This document shows positions 52,430 through 60,759 of a DNA stretch of 64,000 bases, piece after piece. The stretch is from NCBI RefSeq assembly GCF_029024305.1, contig NZ_CP118974.1, forward strand, positions 1 to 64,000, written 5' to 3'. The notes below the pieces were generated by a model. It worked only from the letters and a program-made list of their open reading frames with translations, had not been told where the DNA came from and did not search any database. The number at the start of each line of letters is the position of its first letter. The stretch's first letter is position 1. A program made the position numbers and the translations under genes. Origin of the DNA: Mammaliicoccus vitulinus (GTDB lineage: Bacteria > Bacillota > Bacilli > Staphylococcales > Staphylococcaceae).

Positions 52430-52881
52430 TTATAAGATAGCAAGTGCTGTTTTAATATACTTAGCCTTTTCAGCAGTTTTTTTAAAATCAGACTCTATGT
52501 CTTTTATAGCTTCCTCAATATCATTGATCATTGGTTTATTAGCTTTAAAAAAAGCAATTCCATGCTCATCTTTCTCGGATGGCTATTTAATCGGTATGGA
52601 GTTATGTTATGAGTATATTCATCTCTATACTTTACGGTACGGATAGGACTGTTTTTATTAAGTATATTCCCTAATTTGTTATAAGTTTCATTGTCAGAAG
52701 CCTTTAATTTGCCTACTAACTCTCTTTTAAAACCTAATTCTAATTTAACTTCATAAGAATGGGTTAATTCTCTTACTAAGATATACATTAAATCGTGTAA
52801 AGTATGTAAAAAATGAAGGGCTATGTTGTGATAATAAAATACCCAAGTCATTATATTTTTAATCTTATTAATAGTTTTCAT
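52430..52881 (-). pseudogene. Frameshifted helical protein gene (possibly HEPN-like)
   Basis: From ATG 52881 the frame reads MKTINKIKNIMTWVFYYHNI, then HFLHTLHDLMYILVREL and YRDEYTHNITPYR, and stops at 52528. From about 52570 another frame gives a natural-looking tail, PSEKDEHGIAFFKANKP to KTAEKAKYIKTALAIL, ending at TAA 52430-52432. A shift near 52565 therefore broke one gene of about 150 codons. Helical repeats and an R-DEYTHN motif recall HEPN-type proteins, but this is only a resemblance. The next gene on this strand is the 506-residue protein. Confidence 0.5.
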
Positions 52882-53233
52882 GCTTATTAAGCCAGAAACA
52901 GCAAAGTATATATCAGGATTTTCTTTGATGATTTCCATACTTACATTTTTGACGAATATGTATTATAACGGTAAAGCTGAAGAGCATAAAAGAATTTCAA
53001 ACACCCCACTATTTTTGTTTGATAGCGCTAAATATTTATATGAATTAAATGAGGACTTTGTAAAGAATAGCATACAGATAGATATCTTTAACTTTAGTAA
53101 TGAATCATCTTTAGTAACAAATGATAAAGCTAAAGCACATTATATAGGAAAAAATAAAAATTTTATATATTTAAAAAATGTTTGTGAGATAGCTAAGAAT
53201 GTAATTGTTGAATACTGTCAAAATGTTATTTGA
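52880..53233 (+). pseudogene. Truncated membrane-anchored protein gene
   Basis: This frame encodes one membrane helix (YISGFSLMISILTFLTNMYY, about 10-29), then a soluble part with FLFDSAKYLYELNEDF and IYLKNVCEIAKNVIVEY, a pattern common in small membrane proteins of unknown function. There is no good ribosome binding site at 52880. The frame stops shortly after entering unrelated sequence at about 53220. It looks like the 5' or middle part of a gene cut by recombination. It starts back to back with the frameshifted gene. Confidence 0.45.
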
Positions 53234-53510
53234 AATGTTTATAGAGAAAAAATACTGGAAATATCATGATCACTGGTTAGGATATTGTACAAATGAATTG
53301 ATACAAATTGACCCACAAGAGAAATATTATAAATTTGGCATTCAGACCGTATCCAGTTATTTAGATTATATGCAACAAAGGGAAACGTCATTCCCAACAT
53401 TTTTAGAAATGTTAATGGCGACTTATTACTTAGTAGAAAAAGCAAAAAAGACAGGCTATGCTGAACTTATTGAAACTTATGTAGATGAAGAAAAATTCAT
53501 TCCAGCTTTG
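53220..53510 (+). pseudogene. Internal/C-terminal fragment of an unrelated enzyme gene
   Basis: Within a longer open frame (53205-53693), only the first about 95 codons look like protein: FEMFIEKKYWKYHDHWLGYC, NELIQIDPQEKYYKFGIQ, RETSFPTFLEMLMATYYL and VDEEKFI. The remainder runs into non-coding sequence and the opposite-strand MerR gene. There is no proper start. I cannot name the parent; the helical pattern suggests an alpha-alpha barrel type enzyme. Confidence 0.45.
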
Positions 53511-53637
53511 CCTATCCACCTATCGCCTTTATCTACGCACTCCACCTTTAAAATCTACAATTTCTTTATGCTTATTCATTCACTATCCCTCCATACTCTT
53601 CTTATCGTTCTTTTAATTCACACCTCCTTTTCCCTCG

Positions 53638-53985
53638 TCACTCGGTCATGGCAGTTTGTAATTCTTGTTCAATTAAGTCGATATGTGTACTGATCAAATT
53701 CCGTTGTTCATTCAAGAATTTTAGGTGTGCGCGTAACACGCTTGGGACATCTATTTGGTTTTGATAAAGCATATCTGTGTTTTTTCGGATTTCTTTTAAT
53801 GGCATATTCAAATTGCTTAGGCACTGGATAAATTTAATCATTTCGATATCGTCGTCTGTGTATAAACGCTTGTTATTGCTATCTCTGTCGATGTGTTTCA
53901 AGATATTCTTTTTCTCGTAATAACGCAGTTTGCTTTTAGGTATATTGCAATAATCTGAGACATATTCAATGTAATATTGTTTCAT
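53638..53985 (-). CDS. MerR-family transcriptional regulator
   Basis: This 115-residue regulator begins with the MerR helix-turn-helix (VSDYCNIPKSKLRYYEKKNIL, about 9-29), then DRDSNNKRLYTDDDIEMIKFIQCL and a coiled-coil dimer helix. No cysteines are placed for metal binding, so it is closer to the AdhR/BltR type that senses electrophiles or drugs. GAAAGGAT precedes the ATG on the minus strand. It is divergent from the DJ-1/SDR genes and probably controls them. Confidence 0.88.
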   Translation of the reverse strand: MKQYYIEYVSDYCNIPKSKLRYYEKKNILKHIDRDSNNKRLYTDDDIEMIKFIQCLSNLNMPLKEIRKNTDMLYQNQIDVPSVLRAHLKFLNEQRNLISTHIDLIEQELQTAMTE

Positions 53986-54003
53986 GTAAGCATATCCTTT
54001 CTC

Positions 54004-54045
54004 TTAAACCAAGGTTTAACTGATATTGTACTCTATATAAACATG
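54004..54045 (+). promoter_or_regulatory. MerR operator/promoter of the redox cluster
   Basis: TTAAACC-AA-GGTTTAA (54004-54019) is an inverted repeat lying between the divergent genes. A TATATA -10-like element follows at 54034. MerR regulators bind such dyads within long-spacer promoters. Confidence 0.6.
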
Positions 54046-54062
54046 AATGAGGAGGAAATACA

Positions 54063-54746
54063 ATGAAAAAAGCTTTAATTGTTGTAACAAACATTGCGAA
54101 ATACGATAATTTAGACAGACCTACGGGTGCGTGGTTCTCAGAGGTTACGCATTTTGCGAAAGATTTCTATGACGCAGGTTATGATGTTGATTTCGTAAGT
54201 CCGAACGGTGGATATGTGCCTCTTGATCCTATCAGTCTTAACCCTGAAATGATGGGAGCTGAGGACTGGGAATACTACACGGATCATGATTATATGAATA
54301 AATTTGGACAAACATTATCTCCAAAAGAGGTTAATCCTAGCGACTATCAAGCCATTTACTTTGCAGGTGGACATGGTGCGATTTGGGATTTTAGAAATAA
54401 CAAAGAACTTAACGACATTGCGTTAAGTATTTACAATAACCAAGGCATTCTCTCTTCTGTATGTCATGGTGCGGCTGGTCTACTCGACATTAAAGAAAAT
54501 GGCGATTACCTCGTTCGTCATAAAGACGTGACTGGTTTTACAAATAGTGAAGAACAAGCAAATGGTACAACTGAATACATGCCATATTTATTAGAAGACG
54601 AATTTATTAGTAACGGTGCACATTTTAAAAAAGAGGATGACTGGAGCAATTTCGCAGTCGTAGATGGTCGCATTGTGACTGGTCAAAATCCTCAATCAGG
54701 ACATGCTGTTGCTGAACATGCTTTAAAAATCTTAGCTAATCAATAA
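54063..54746 (+). CDS. DJ-1/PfpI-family protein (Hsp31/glyoxalase III-like)
   Basis: This 227-residue protein has the class I glutamine amidotransferase-like fold. The nucleophile elbow is SVCHGAAGLLD (cysteine near 138), with GGHGAIWDF and the acidic residue in the early SEVTHF segment. The family comprises Hsp31-type deglycases or glyoxalase III enzymes acting on methylglyoxal. GGAGGAAATACA precedes the ATG. It is first in an operon controlled by the divergent MerR gene, which fits electrophile stress. Confidence 0.88.
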   Translation: MKKALIVVTNIAKYDNLDRPTGAWFSEVTHFAKDFYDAGYDVDFVSPNGGYVPLDPISLNPEMMGAEDWEYYTDHDYMNKFGQTLSPKEVNPSDYQAIYFAGGHGAIWDFRNNKELNDIALSIYNNQGILSSVCHGAAGLLDIKENGDYLVRHKDVTGFTNSEEQANGTTEYMPYLLEDEFISNGAHFKKEDDWSNFAVVDGRIVTGQNPQSGHAVAEHALKILANQ

Positions 54747-54767
54747 TTTTAAAAAGGAGCGATACAC

Positions 54768-55433
54768 ATGAAATCGTTAATAATTGGTGCTCATGGTGGC
54801 GTTGGTCAACATCTCGTACGCAAACTCAAAGCACGAAACGTTGACTTTACTGCCGGTGTTAGAAAAGAAGAACAAGTTGAAGTTTTAAAAGCAGATGGTA
54901 TTGATGCAACTTACATTGATGTTGCAAAACAATCTATTGATGAATTAATAGAATTATTTAAACCGTATGATCAAATCCTTTTTTCCGTCGGTTCTGGTGG
55001 AAGCACAGGTGACGATCAAACAATCATAGTAGATTTAGACGGTGCAGTGAAAGCAATTAAAGCAAGTGAACACGTCGGTCGTCAACATTTTGTTATGGTA
55101 TCAACGTACGACTCACGTCGAGAAGCGTTTGATGCGTCAGGCGACTTGAAACCATATACCATTGCTAAACATTATGCGGATGACTACTTAAGACATGCAA
55201 ATTTAAAATATACCATTGTGCATCCAGGCGCTTTAACAAACGAACATGAAACGCAACAATTCAATATGAGTGCGCAATTTGAAAATGTACAAAATCCGTC
55301 TATTACAAGAGAAGATGTAGCAGAAGTGCTTGTTTCTGTATTAACTGATGAAGCATTACAAGGTCACGAATTCCAAATCATCAATGGTGATTTGTCATTA
55401 TCAGACGCAACGACTAAATATCTGGAAGAATAA
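54768..55433 (+). CDS. NAD(P)-binding atypical SDR oxidoreductase
   Basis: This 221-residue protein has an N-terminal Rossmann motif IIGAHGGVGQHL (about 5-16), the SVGSGGSTGDD loop and the catalytic-region pattern YTIAKHYADDYL near 136-147, placing it among NmrA/YwnB-like atypical SDRs. AAAAGGAG precedes the ATG, 22 bases after the DJ-1 gene. It probably reduces a reactive carbonyl or quinone; the substrate is unknown. Confidence 0.88.
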   Translation: MKSLIIGAHGGVGQHLVRKLKARNVDFTAGVRKEEQVEVLKADGIDATYIDVAKQSIDELIELFKPYDQILFSVGSGGSTGDDQTIIVDLDGAVKAIKASEHVGRQHFVMVSTYDSRREAFDASGDLKPYTIAKHYADDYLRHANLKYTIVHPGALTNEHETQQFNMSAQFENVQNPSITREDVAEVLVSVLTDEALQGHEFQIINGDLSLSDATTKYLEE

Positions 55434-55436
55434 TAA

Positions 55437-55672
55437 ATGAATAATCAACAAGTTGTACTTGCAAAACTACCATAAGGTATCCCTCAAGACCGTTGTATTT
55501 AGATTTGAAACAATAGAAGCACGAGAACCTTAAGTAGGTGAAGTTCAAGTAGACTCCATTTATTTATCTATAGATCCTTACATGAGAGGTAGAATGAATG
55601 ATACAAAAAGCAATATTCAACCTTTCTAAGTGGATGAGCAATTACAATTTGTCATGTTCGCACTCGCGAAAC
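55437..55672 (+). pseudogene. Decayed NADP-dependent zinc-free MDR oxidoreductase
   Basis: Starting at ATG 55437 the frame gives MNNQQVVLAKLP and then a stop. Further on, EP-VGEVQVDSIYLSIDPYMRGRMNDTK and IQPF-VDEQ can be read with more stops. This is the N-terminus of YfmJ-type medium-chain oxidoreductases (AKRPxGxP, DPYMRGRM). Only the first about 70 codons remain; the body of about 270 codons is missing. Confidence 0.75.
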
Positions 55673-55693
55673 TATTATAAGACTTATCATAGC

Positions 55694-55735
55694 AACGCCT
55701 GGAACATTACGTTTTGTTCCAGGCGATTTTTTTAT
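55694..55735 (+). terminator. Terminator after the redox cluster
   Basis: CGCCTGGAAC pairs with GTTCCAGGCG and is followed by seven T residues. The 270 bases after it, to 56004, show only AT-rich DNA and a possible Fur-like ATGATTCTCA stretch. Confidence 0.88.
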
Positions 55736-56004
55736 ATTTACACTTAAAATCAATGTATATCAAATGATTCTCAACATGAGGCATGGCAATGTATATGCGC
55801 TCTTTGTTTAATTATGATTATATCAAACATTTACTTTGTAATTTGTCTATAGTGATAAGTCTCTAAACTAAGAAAATCAAAAGTTAAATTGCGTGTATGA
55901 ATGTAAAAAGAAGTAAAAAATTTATATTTTTATATAATTATTTTGTGGCATTGTAATATTAATGTAATAATGTGGCCTGTAAGACAAATATGAGGAGGGT
56001 TTTT

Positions 56005-56475
56005 ATGAAAAAAGTTTCTAAATTTATTTTAGATAGTAGTTTAGTTTTGAGCTTTTCTGTAACGCCCGAATTATTTAATGTCACTCAAGCACATGCACAA
56101 GAATCTGTGAAACCTTCTTTTAATTATAGAGGTTAGACAGCACATCAAAGTAACTTTATTCTAGATAAGAAATTTAAAACATCTCTAAAAGCTGTTAACT
56201 TCAAGATTAATAATTACAAGATTACTAAAAATAATAAAGACTTATACGATCCAACATATTACGGGGTTTCTAAACATAAAGCGAATGGTGTTTTCTTCTT
56301 ATTAGACCGTAAGTCAGTGAGCAAAAAAGAATTTTTGAATCATTACGGTGAAGCAAAGTATACATCTACATCAGCCTGAGGTAAAGAATATATCTATAAA
56401 ATTGAAGATAAAGATGTGAGATTTTTTGTTAACCAAAAGGATTATGTCATCAAAGGACAAATCATTAGTGAATAA
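56005..56475 (+). pseudogene. IsaB-like secreted protein pseudogene
   Basis: With GAGGAGGG ahead, an ATG at 56005 opens a frame with a signal peptide (KKVSKF to AHAQESV). The segments SNFILDKKFKTSLKAVNFK, YGVSKHKANGVFFLLDRK and KKEFLNHYGEAKYTS resemble immunodominant staphylococcal antigen B. In-frame stops TAG at 56134 and TGA at 56377 break it, but the frame then continues without indels to TAA 56473-56475 (156 codons). It is therefore a recently inactivated gene with only nonsense changes. Confidence 0.75.
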
Positions 56476-56498
56476 AATGAGATACTAAGCATGTATGA

Positions 56499-56571
56499 GA
56501 AGTGGGATAAAATTCATTTTGAATCGTAGTCTCGCTCCCTAAATTAATTTATACTGCACTCATCCCACTAT
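56499..56571. repeat. Staphylococcal intergenic GTGGGA/TCCCAC repeat
   Basis: AGTGGGAT (56501-56508) and ATCCCACT (56562-56569) enclose about 50 bases that include GTAGTCTCGCTCCC. It resembles the dispersed hairpin repeats found between genes in staphylococci. It could act as terminator or as a mobile hairpin. Confidence 0.45.
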
Positions 56572-56668
56572 TCTTAAAAAGGCTTTGTTTATTTTACTCT
56601 AAAAAATCAAAACAAAATATATGAATTCATATTAAATATTATTTGATTCTTTATTCAGATTGTTATAT

Positions 56669-56697
56669 CATATATATGAACATATATTAATATATGT
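56669..56697 (+). promoter_or_regulatory. ArsR-type operator ahead of the czr operon
   Basis: ACATATATTAATATATGT (56680-56697) is a perfect 18-bp palindrome, with a further CATATATATG at 56669-56678. It lies 62 bases before the regulator gene. AT-rich dyads of this kind are bound by CzrA/CadC-type repressors. Confidence 0.65.
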
Positions 56698-56758
56698 AGA
56701 TAAATAGTGATTATTATATATAAGGTTTTGAATTGAAACCTAAAGTGAGGGAAGGAGA

Positions 56759-57085
56759 ATGGAAGAAAAAAAGGAATTAGAGGAAGTAAATAATAAGGAC
56801 TTAGATGATGAAACATTATTTGTCGTATCGCAAACATTTAAAGCGTTAGGTGATCCTACGAGAATCCGGATTCTCCATTTGCTCTTTTATAAGGAGTATT
56901 CGGTAAACGGTATTGCTGAAACGCTACATCTTAGACAATCAACAGTTTCCCATCAATTGCGGTTCTTGAAAAATTTACGGTTAGTAAAATTCCGAAGGGA
57001 AGGCACAACATTGTTTTATTCCCATGATGATGAACATACTATGAATATGCTAAAACAGGCGATCGATCACGCCTGTCATCACTAG
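56759..57085 (+). CDS. ArsR/SmtB-family metal-sensing repressor (CzrA-like)
   Basis: This 108-residue winged-helix repressor contains [17 protein letters not shown] and the recognition helix [19 protein letters not shown]. In its last helix it has Asp and His in [19 protein letters not shown] (D..H and H..H), the alpha-5 zinc site of CzrA. No CxC site for cadmium/lead of the CadC type is seen. AGTGAGG lies 8 bases ahead of the ATG. It should repress itself and the downstream ATPase until zinc or cadmium binds. Confidence 0.9.
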   Translation: MEEKKELEEVNNKDLDDETLFVVSQTFKALGDPTRIRILHLLFYKEYSVNGIAETLHLRQSTVSHQLRFLKNLRLVKFRREGTTLFYSHDDEHTMNMLKQAIDHACHH

Positions 57086-57160
57086 TATTCCGTAAACCAG
57101 TAATGAGTGTTAATAATAATTCACGTCATTAATATTGTTATATGAAAAGGGGATTTTGCA

Positions 57161-57259
57161 ATGGATATGGAAAACAAAAAAACAGAATGGAAAGCGTTGT
57201 ATGATATCTCGAAGGAAAGTGAGATGGGTGTAGCAGAGAGGGTTAGTGAATACGGTTGA
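57161..57259 (+). CDS. 32-residue ORF, probably a gene remnant
   Basis: ATG 57161 with AAAAGGGG ahead opens MDMENKKTEWKALYDISKES and twelve more codons. After its stop, the +1 frame reads FIGCIIGYKKFGCGQLTSWF, which looks like protein. A frameshifted small gene between the repressor and czrC is possible. I do not recognise it. Confidence 0.3.
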   Translation: MDMENKKTEWKALYDISKESEMGVAERVSEYG

Positions 57260-57387
57260 TAAATTCATAGGATGTATTATTGGATACAAAAAGTTTGGAT
57301 GTGGTCAATTAACGTCCTGGTTTAGTAAAGCTTACTGCGAATATATTGGAACCCGATATATCATATTTATTTAGAAAGGTGATAGAA

Positions 57388-59313
57388 ATGAAAAATATTC
57401 AAGAGCAACAAGCACACGAAAGTCATAGCCACGATCATAGTCATGATCATGATCACGGAAAAATGCCAATTATTTCATATTTTATTGGCTTAGTGTTGGC
57501 TATAATTGGGCTTTTTTTAAGTGATGCAAATTTATTAATACAAAACATCTTATTTTCAATTGCCACAATCACAGCCGGCTACCATGTAATTATTCTCGAA
57601 GGAATTGGAGAGACAGTTGAAAATACTAAATTAAAGGGAAAATTCACTCCTAATTCTCATATTCTAATGGGATTAGCTGCAATCGGGGCTTCTCTGATAG
57701 GGAGTTTTTGGGAAGGAACCCTTTTGATACTTATTTTTTCCGGCGCTCATTTTCTTGAAGATTACGCTGAAGGAAGAAGTAAAAGAGAAATTACTAAGCT
57801 ACTCGAAATGAACCCAACGACAGCTAAATTAATCCTACCTGATGGAAACACAAAAATTGTTGATGTCAGTGAATTAAAAGTTGGAGATCAACTCCAAGTG
57901 CTGAACGGTGATCAAGTTCCAATTGATGGGATTATTTTATCCGGTACTACCTCAATTGATGAATCTTCTATTAATGGAGAAAGTATACCGAAAGAGAAGT
58001 CTAAGGGTGACGAAGTTTTTGGAAGTACGATTAATGGAACAGGTACTTTTACTATGGAAGTCACTAAGGAAAACAAGGATACTGTATTCTCTAAAATTTT
58101 ACAATTAGTTAGTCAAAACCAAGATAATCAAACAAAAGCTGCCAGTATCATTCAAAAATTCGAGCCTAAATATGTTAATATAGTTTTAATCGCAATACCA
58201 TTAGTAATGTTACTTGCTCCTTTTCTATTTGATTGGACATGGTCGCAAAGTGTTTACAGGGGATTAGTGCTTTTAGTCGCAGCTTCACCGTGTGCTTTGG
58301 CAGCAGCTACTGTATCTGTAACATTGTCTACAACATCTAACCTAGCTAAAAAAGGCGTGCTTTCAAAAGGAAGTACTTACCTATCACAATTAGCGGATAT
58401 AGATGCAATTGCCTTCGATAAAACAGGAACCCTTACGAACGGAGAACCTAAAGTAACAAATTACTATTTCACTCATTCTGTGAACGAAGAAAATATTATT
58501 GATATTATAGTCGCCCTTGAAAAGGAATCCAATCACCCACTCGCTAATGCTATTTTAGAAAAATTTGAAGTTAAAAATAAAATAGACATCGAAGTTACTA
58601 ATCAAATTGGAAAAGGTCTGACAGGAGATTATAATGGAAAAAATTATCGTATTGGTAAGCCTACTTCTTTTGAAAGTGCTTCTGAAGAGTATACCCAGTT
58701 CAATCATGATTGGGCATCAGAAGGAAAGACGGTTGTATACGTAGCAGAAAATGAAGAAGTTATTGGGATTATAGCTCTAATGGATATTCCGAATGAGCAT
58801 GCTAAAGAAACAGTTAATTACTTTAAGAAACTTGGTATCCACACGACTTTAATTACTGGTGATTCGGAAATGACGGGAAAAGCTGTAGGCGAACAATTGG
58901 GAATAGACGAAGTTATCGCTAATGTAATGCCTGAAGATAAATCCAGAATTATAGAAGAACAAAAAGAAAAATTTGGAGTTACTGCCATGGTCGGAGATGG
59001 TGTGAACGATGCACCGGCCCTTGTTAATGCTGATGTTGGTATAGCTATGGGGGGCGGTACTGATGTGGCAGTAGAAGTATCTGATTTGGTTTTAATGCAG
59101 AACAATTTATCTAAATTAGTACAGTCTCATAAAATTTCCTCAAATATGGGTCGTGTTATTAGGCAAAATATTATTTTTTCAATGGCAGTTGTTGCCTTTT
59201 TAGTTGTCGTTAGTTTGTTAGGATTAACTGATATTACAATCAGTGTAATTGTTCATGAAGGAAGTACTTTAGTTGTTATACTAAATGGACTTCGATTATT
59301 AAGATCTAAATAA
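57388..59313 (+). CDS. czrC: Zinc/cadmium P1B-4-type ATPase CzrC
   Basis: This 641-residue metal-exporting ATPase has a His-rich N-terminus (HESHSHDHSHDHDHG), about six membrane helices, SPC at 300-302 in the metal-binding helix, DKTGT with phosphorylated Asp344, GDGVNDAPA, and HEGST in the last helix. SPC plus HEGxT is the P1B-4 signature. Length (1926 bp) equals czrC of livestock-associated SCCmec V, which gives zinc and cadmium resistance. The ATG at 57388 follows AGAAAGGTGATAGA; an upstream start at 57346 is rejected. Confidence 0.9.
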   Translation: MKNIQEQQAHESHSHDHSHDHDHGKMPIISYFIGLVLAIIGLFLSDANLLIQNILFSIATITAGYHVIILEGIGETVENTKLKGKFTPNSHILMGLAAIGASLIGSFWEGTLLILIFSGAHFLEDYAEGRSKREITKLLEMNPTTAKLILPDGNTKIVDVSELKVGDQLQVLNGDQVPIDGIILSGTTSIDESSINGESIPKEKSKGDEVFGSTINGTGTFTMEVTKENKDTVFSKILQLVSQNQDNQTKAASIIQKFEPKYVNIVLIAIPLVMLLAPFLFDWTWSQSVYRGLVLLVAASPCALAAATVSVTLSTTSNLAKKGVLSKGSTYLSQLADIDAIAFDKTGTLTNGEPKVTNYYFTHSVNEENIIDIIVALEKESNHPLANAILEKFEVKNKIDIEVTNQIGKGLTGDYNGKNYRIGKPTSFESASEEYTQFNHDWASEGKTVVYVAENEEVIGIIALMDIPNEHAKETVNYFKKLGIHTTLITGDSEMTGKAVGEQLGIDEVIANVMPEDKSRIIEEQKEKFGVTAMVGDGVNDAPALVNADVGIAMGGGTDVAVEVSDLVLMQNNLSKLVQSHKISSNMGRVIRQNIIFSMAVVAFLVVVSLLGLTDITISVIVHEGSTLVVILNGLRLLRSK

Positions 59314-59369
59314 TGAACGAATCGATTGACATGAATGAACTTTGAAGTGTGGATTCTACAATGCTCCCA

Positions 59370-59745
59370 TAACATTGGACACTAAAAAACAGAGCAATCT
59401 AATAAAGATGTTATGAGTAAAAACAATGCCTTGCATACCGTTTTTATCATACGGGCGGTCAAATAAGCAATTAAAGAGCATGGGAAGCATAAAATCATAA
59501 ACAGTGACTTAAGGCAGCCAGTTTACATTCAAAAGTTAAATTGACTGTATTAAAAGTTTCGAAACGATTAATATCCGTATGGGGGCAAGCGTCGAGCCAA
59601 AGATAATGCCAGGACAGAGCGTCTTTTTCCGTTCTTTTAAGTGGGAAAGGTTTTACCTTCTCTAGGCCAAGACAGTCCCAGAGCTAAAAGGGCCAGTTGC
59701 TCTTTTTGGGCGTTTGTGAACGGTAATCGCAGGAAGGGGATTTTC
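59370..59745 (+). pseudogene. Remnant of an IS3-family transposase
   Basis: With several frameshifts the translation shows pieces of an IS3/IS150-type OrfB: a decayed HSDxGSQYTS-like stretch at about 59503-59545, ISVWGQAS, then AKDNARTERLF and RSFKWER at about 59570-59655. These correspond to the catalytic-region pattern DNAxxERFFxSLKxE. No intact ends or terminal repeats are clear. Confidence 0.6.
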
Positions 59746-59783
59746 CCAACCGCACCTGGTTTTCCATCACAATAAAGTTGGCG

Positions 59784-59900
59784 GCATTTGTTCTGATATT
59801 CTTGGGAATACTTACACTATGAATGGCCGTATTAAGTGATACAGGAGCTGCTATTATTGTAATACTGAATGCTCTCCGCCTTTTGAGGGTAAAAGAATAA
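59784..59900 (+). pseudogene. C-terminal remnant of a CadA-type P-ATPase
   Basis: The frame reads AFVLIFLGILTL, a TGA where tryptophan is expected, then MAVLSDTGAAIIVILNALRLL and RVKE before TAA. LSDTGA and LNALRLLRV form the typical end of P1B-2 cadmium ATPases. Only the last about 38 codons remain, next to the transposase remnant. Confidence 0.8.
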
Positions 59901-59917
59901 AAGTAAGGATAACTAGG

Positions 59918-59956
59918 TAAAGCTGTTCAATCAAAAATTGAACAGCTTATTTTTCA
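59918..59956 (+). terminator. Terminator after the cadA remnant
   Basis: AAGCTGTTCAAT pairs with ATTGAACAGCTT and is followed by ATTTTT. The 340 bases beyond, up to the att core at 60302, show no gene I can support. Confidence 0.8.
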
Positions 59957-60292
59957 TCAAAATCAAAAACGTTTATTATAATACCTACACTTGTTCTGTT
60001 AAACGTACCGATTTTTTAACCTTATTGTATCAGTAATATCTTGAAACGAAGTAAGCGACTAAAATTTCTCTTTTATCATACGTTTATAAAAATACACTTT
60101 TAAGAACGGTTTGAAAATTTTTGAAATAGATCAAAATAATCTTCTGGTTAAAAAACCTGTAGATATGATTTCTCTCTTAAATTTTTGTTTGATTAGATTA
60201 GACCCTAATAAGACGCATTCAACATGTCTACACGTGAATTTAGTCTTTGAAAATGTAAGGACCATTATTATTATAAAAACCCTAGTATAAAA

Positions 60293-60329
60293 CGATACGC
60301 TGAAGCGTATCACAAATAAAACTAAAAAA
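60293..60329 (+). other. Second SCC attachment site (between units I and II)
   Basis: The core GAAGCGTATCACAAATAA is at 60302-60319 and is preceded by GATACGC, forming a dyad GATACGC-TGAA-GCGTATC. The flank AACTAAAAAA continues after it. About 36 bases here are nearly identical to the third copy at 63653-63689. Confidence 0.9.
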
Positions 60330-60468
60330 TAGGTTGTATATAACTCACTTTGAAATTGATTGAATATATAGTAACTTTAATAGAATGCAGCTATTGTGGC
60401 GTAGAATATGAGAATCAAAAAATGATTAATATAGTTTGAAGAGACTGAGCATAAATACTAGAAAAATG

Positions 60469-60505
60469 GCCAGTAAATGAGTTTACTATAAACTCATTTA
60501 CTGGC
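60469..60505. terminator. 17-bp perfect hairpin in the unit II left arm
   Basis: GCCAGTAAATGAGTTTA-CTA-TAAACTCATTTACTGGC is a long perfect stem with a 3-base loop. It may insulate copB from unit I transcription or be the end of a lost gene. Nothing else is recognised between 60320 and the copper operator. Confidence 0.55.
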
Positions 60506-60759
60506 TTCTCTAATAATTATCAAGACAATTTTCGTTTCTAGGCATACTTTGAAATGCGCTATTTTCTTTAAGAATATTAATATATGACTTGTGTTGGTAA
60601 TGATAACCTTGGTTAGAGTGTATTTTCATGTGATAGTTAAGATTAGATCTTTTAATTAAAACATTGTTTTAAATATCGATGACAAGGTCTAATGTAGGAC
60701 GTGTAGATATAAGGTTCGGAATTATATAAATCCATAAAAGGAGATAAATCGAAAACCTT

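Larger units (their letters stand above)
39032..60319. mobile_element. SCC element, unit I (ccrAB-positive, no mec)
   Basis: The interval between the att core in rlmH and the second core at 60302 is about 21.3 kb. It carries ccrA, ccrB, Cch helicase and the usual DUF1643-DUF960-SAUGI set, so it is a staphylococcal cassette chromosome element. Cargo comprises an R-M gene group, a redox cluster and czrC metal resistance, together with several pseudogenes. No mecA, mecC or other penicillin-binding protein gene is seen. Confidence 0.9.

Noticed and set aside
53510-53693. C-terminal half of the open frame 53205-53693 as coding
   Set aside because: After about codon 100 the translation becomes low-complexity hydrophobic and overlaps the well-supported MerR gene on the other strand.
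57410-57460. Tandem DNA repeat of CATGATCA-type units
   Set aside because: It is simply the His/Asp-rich N-terminus of CzrC (HSHDHSHDHDH), a normal metal-binding feature.
60131-60313. 60-residue minus-strand ORF at the unit I right end
   Set aside because: No ribosome binding site, no family resemblance, and it runs through the att core. It is an accidental frame in AT-rich DNA.
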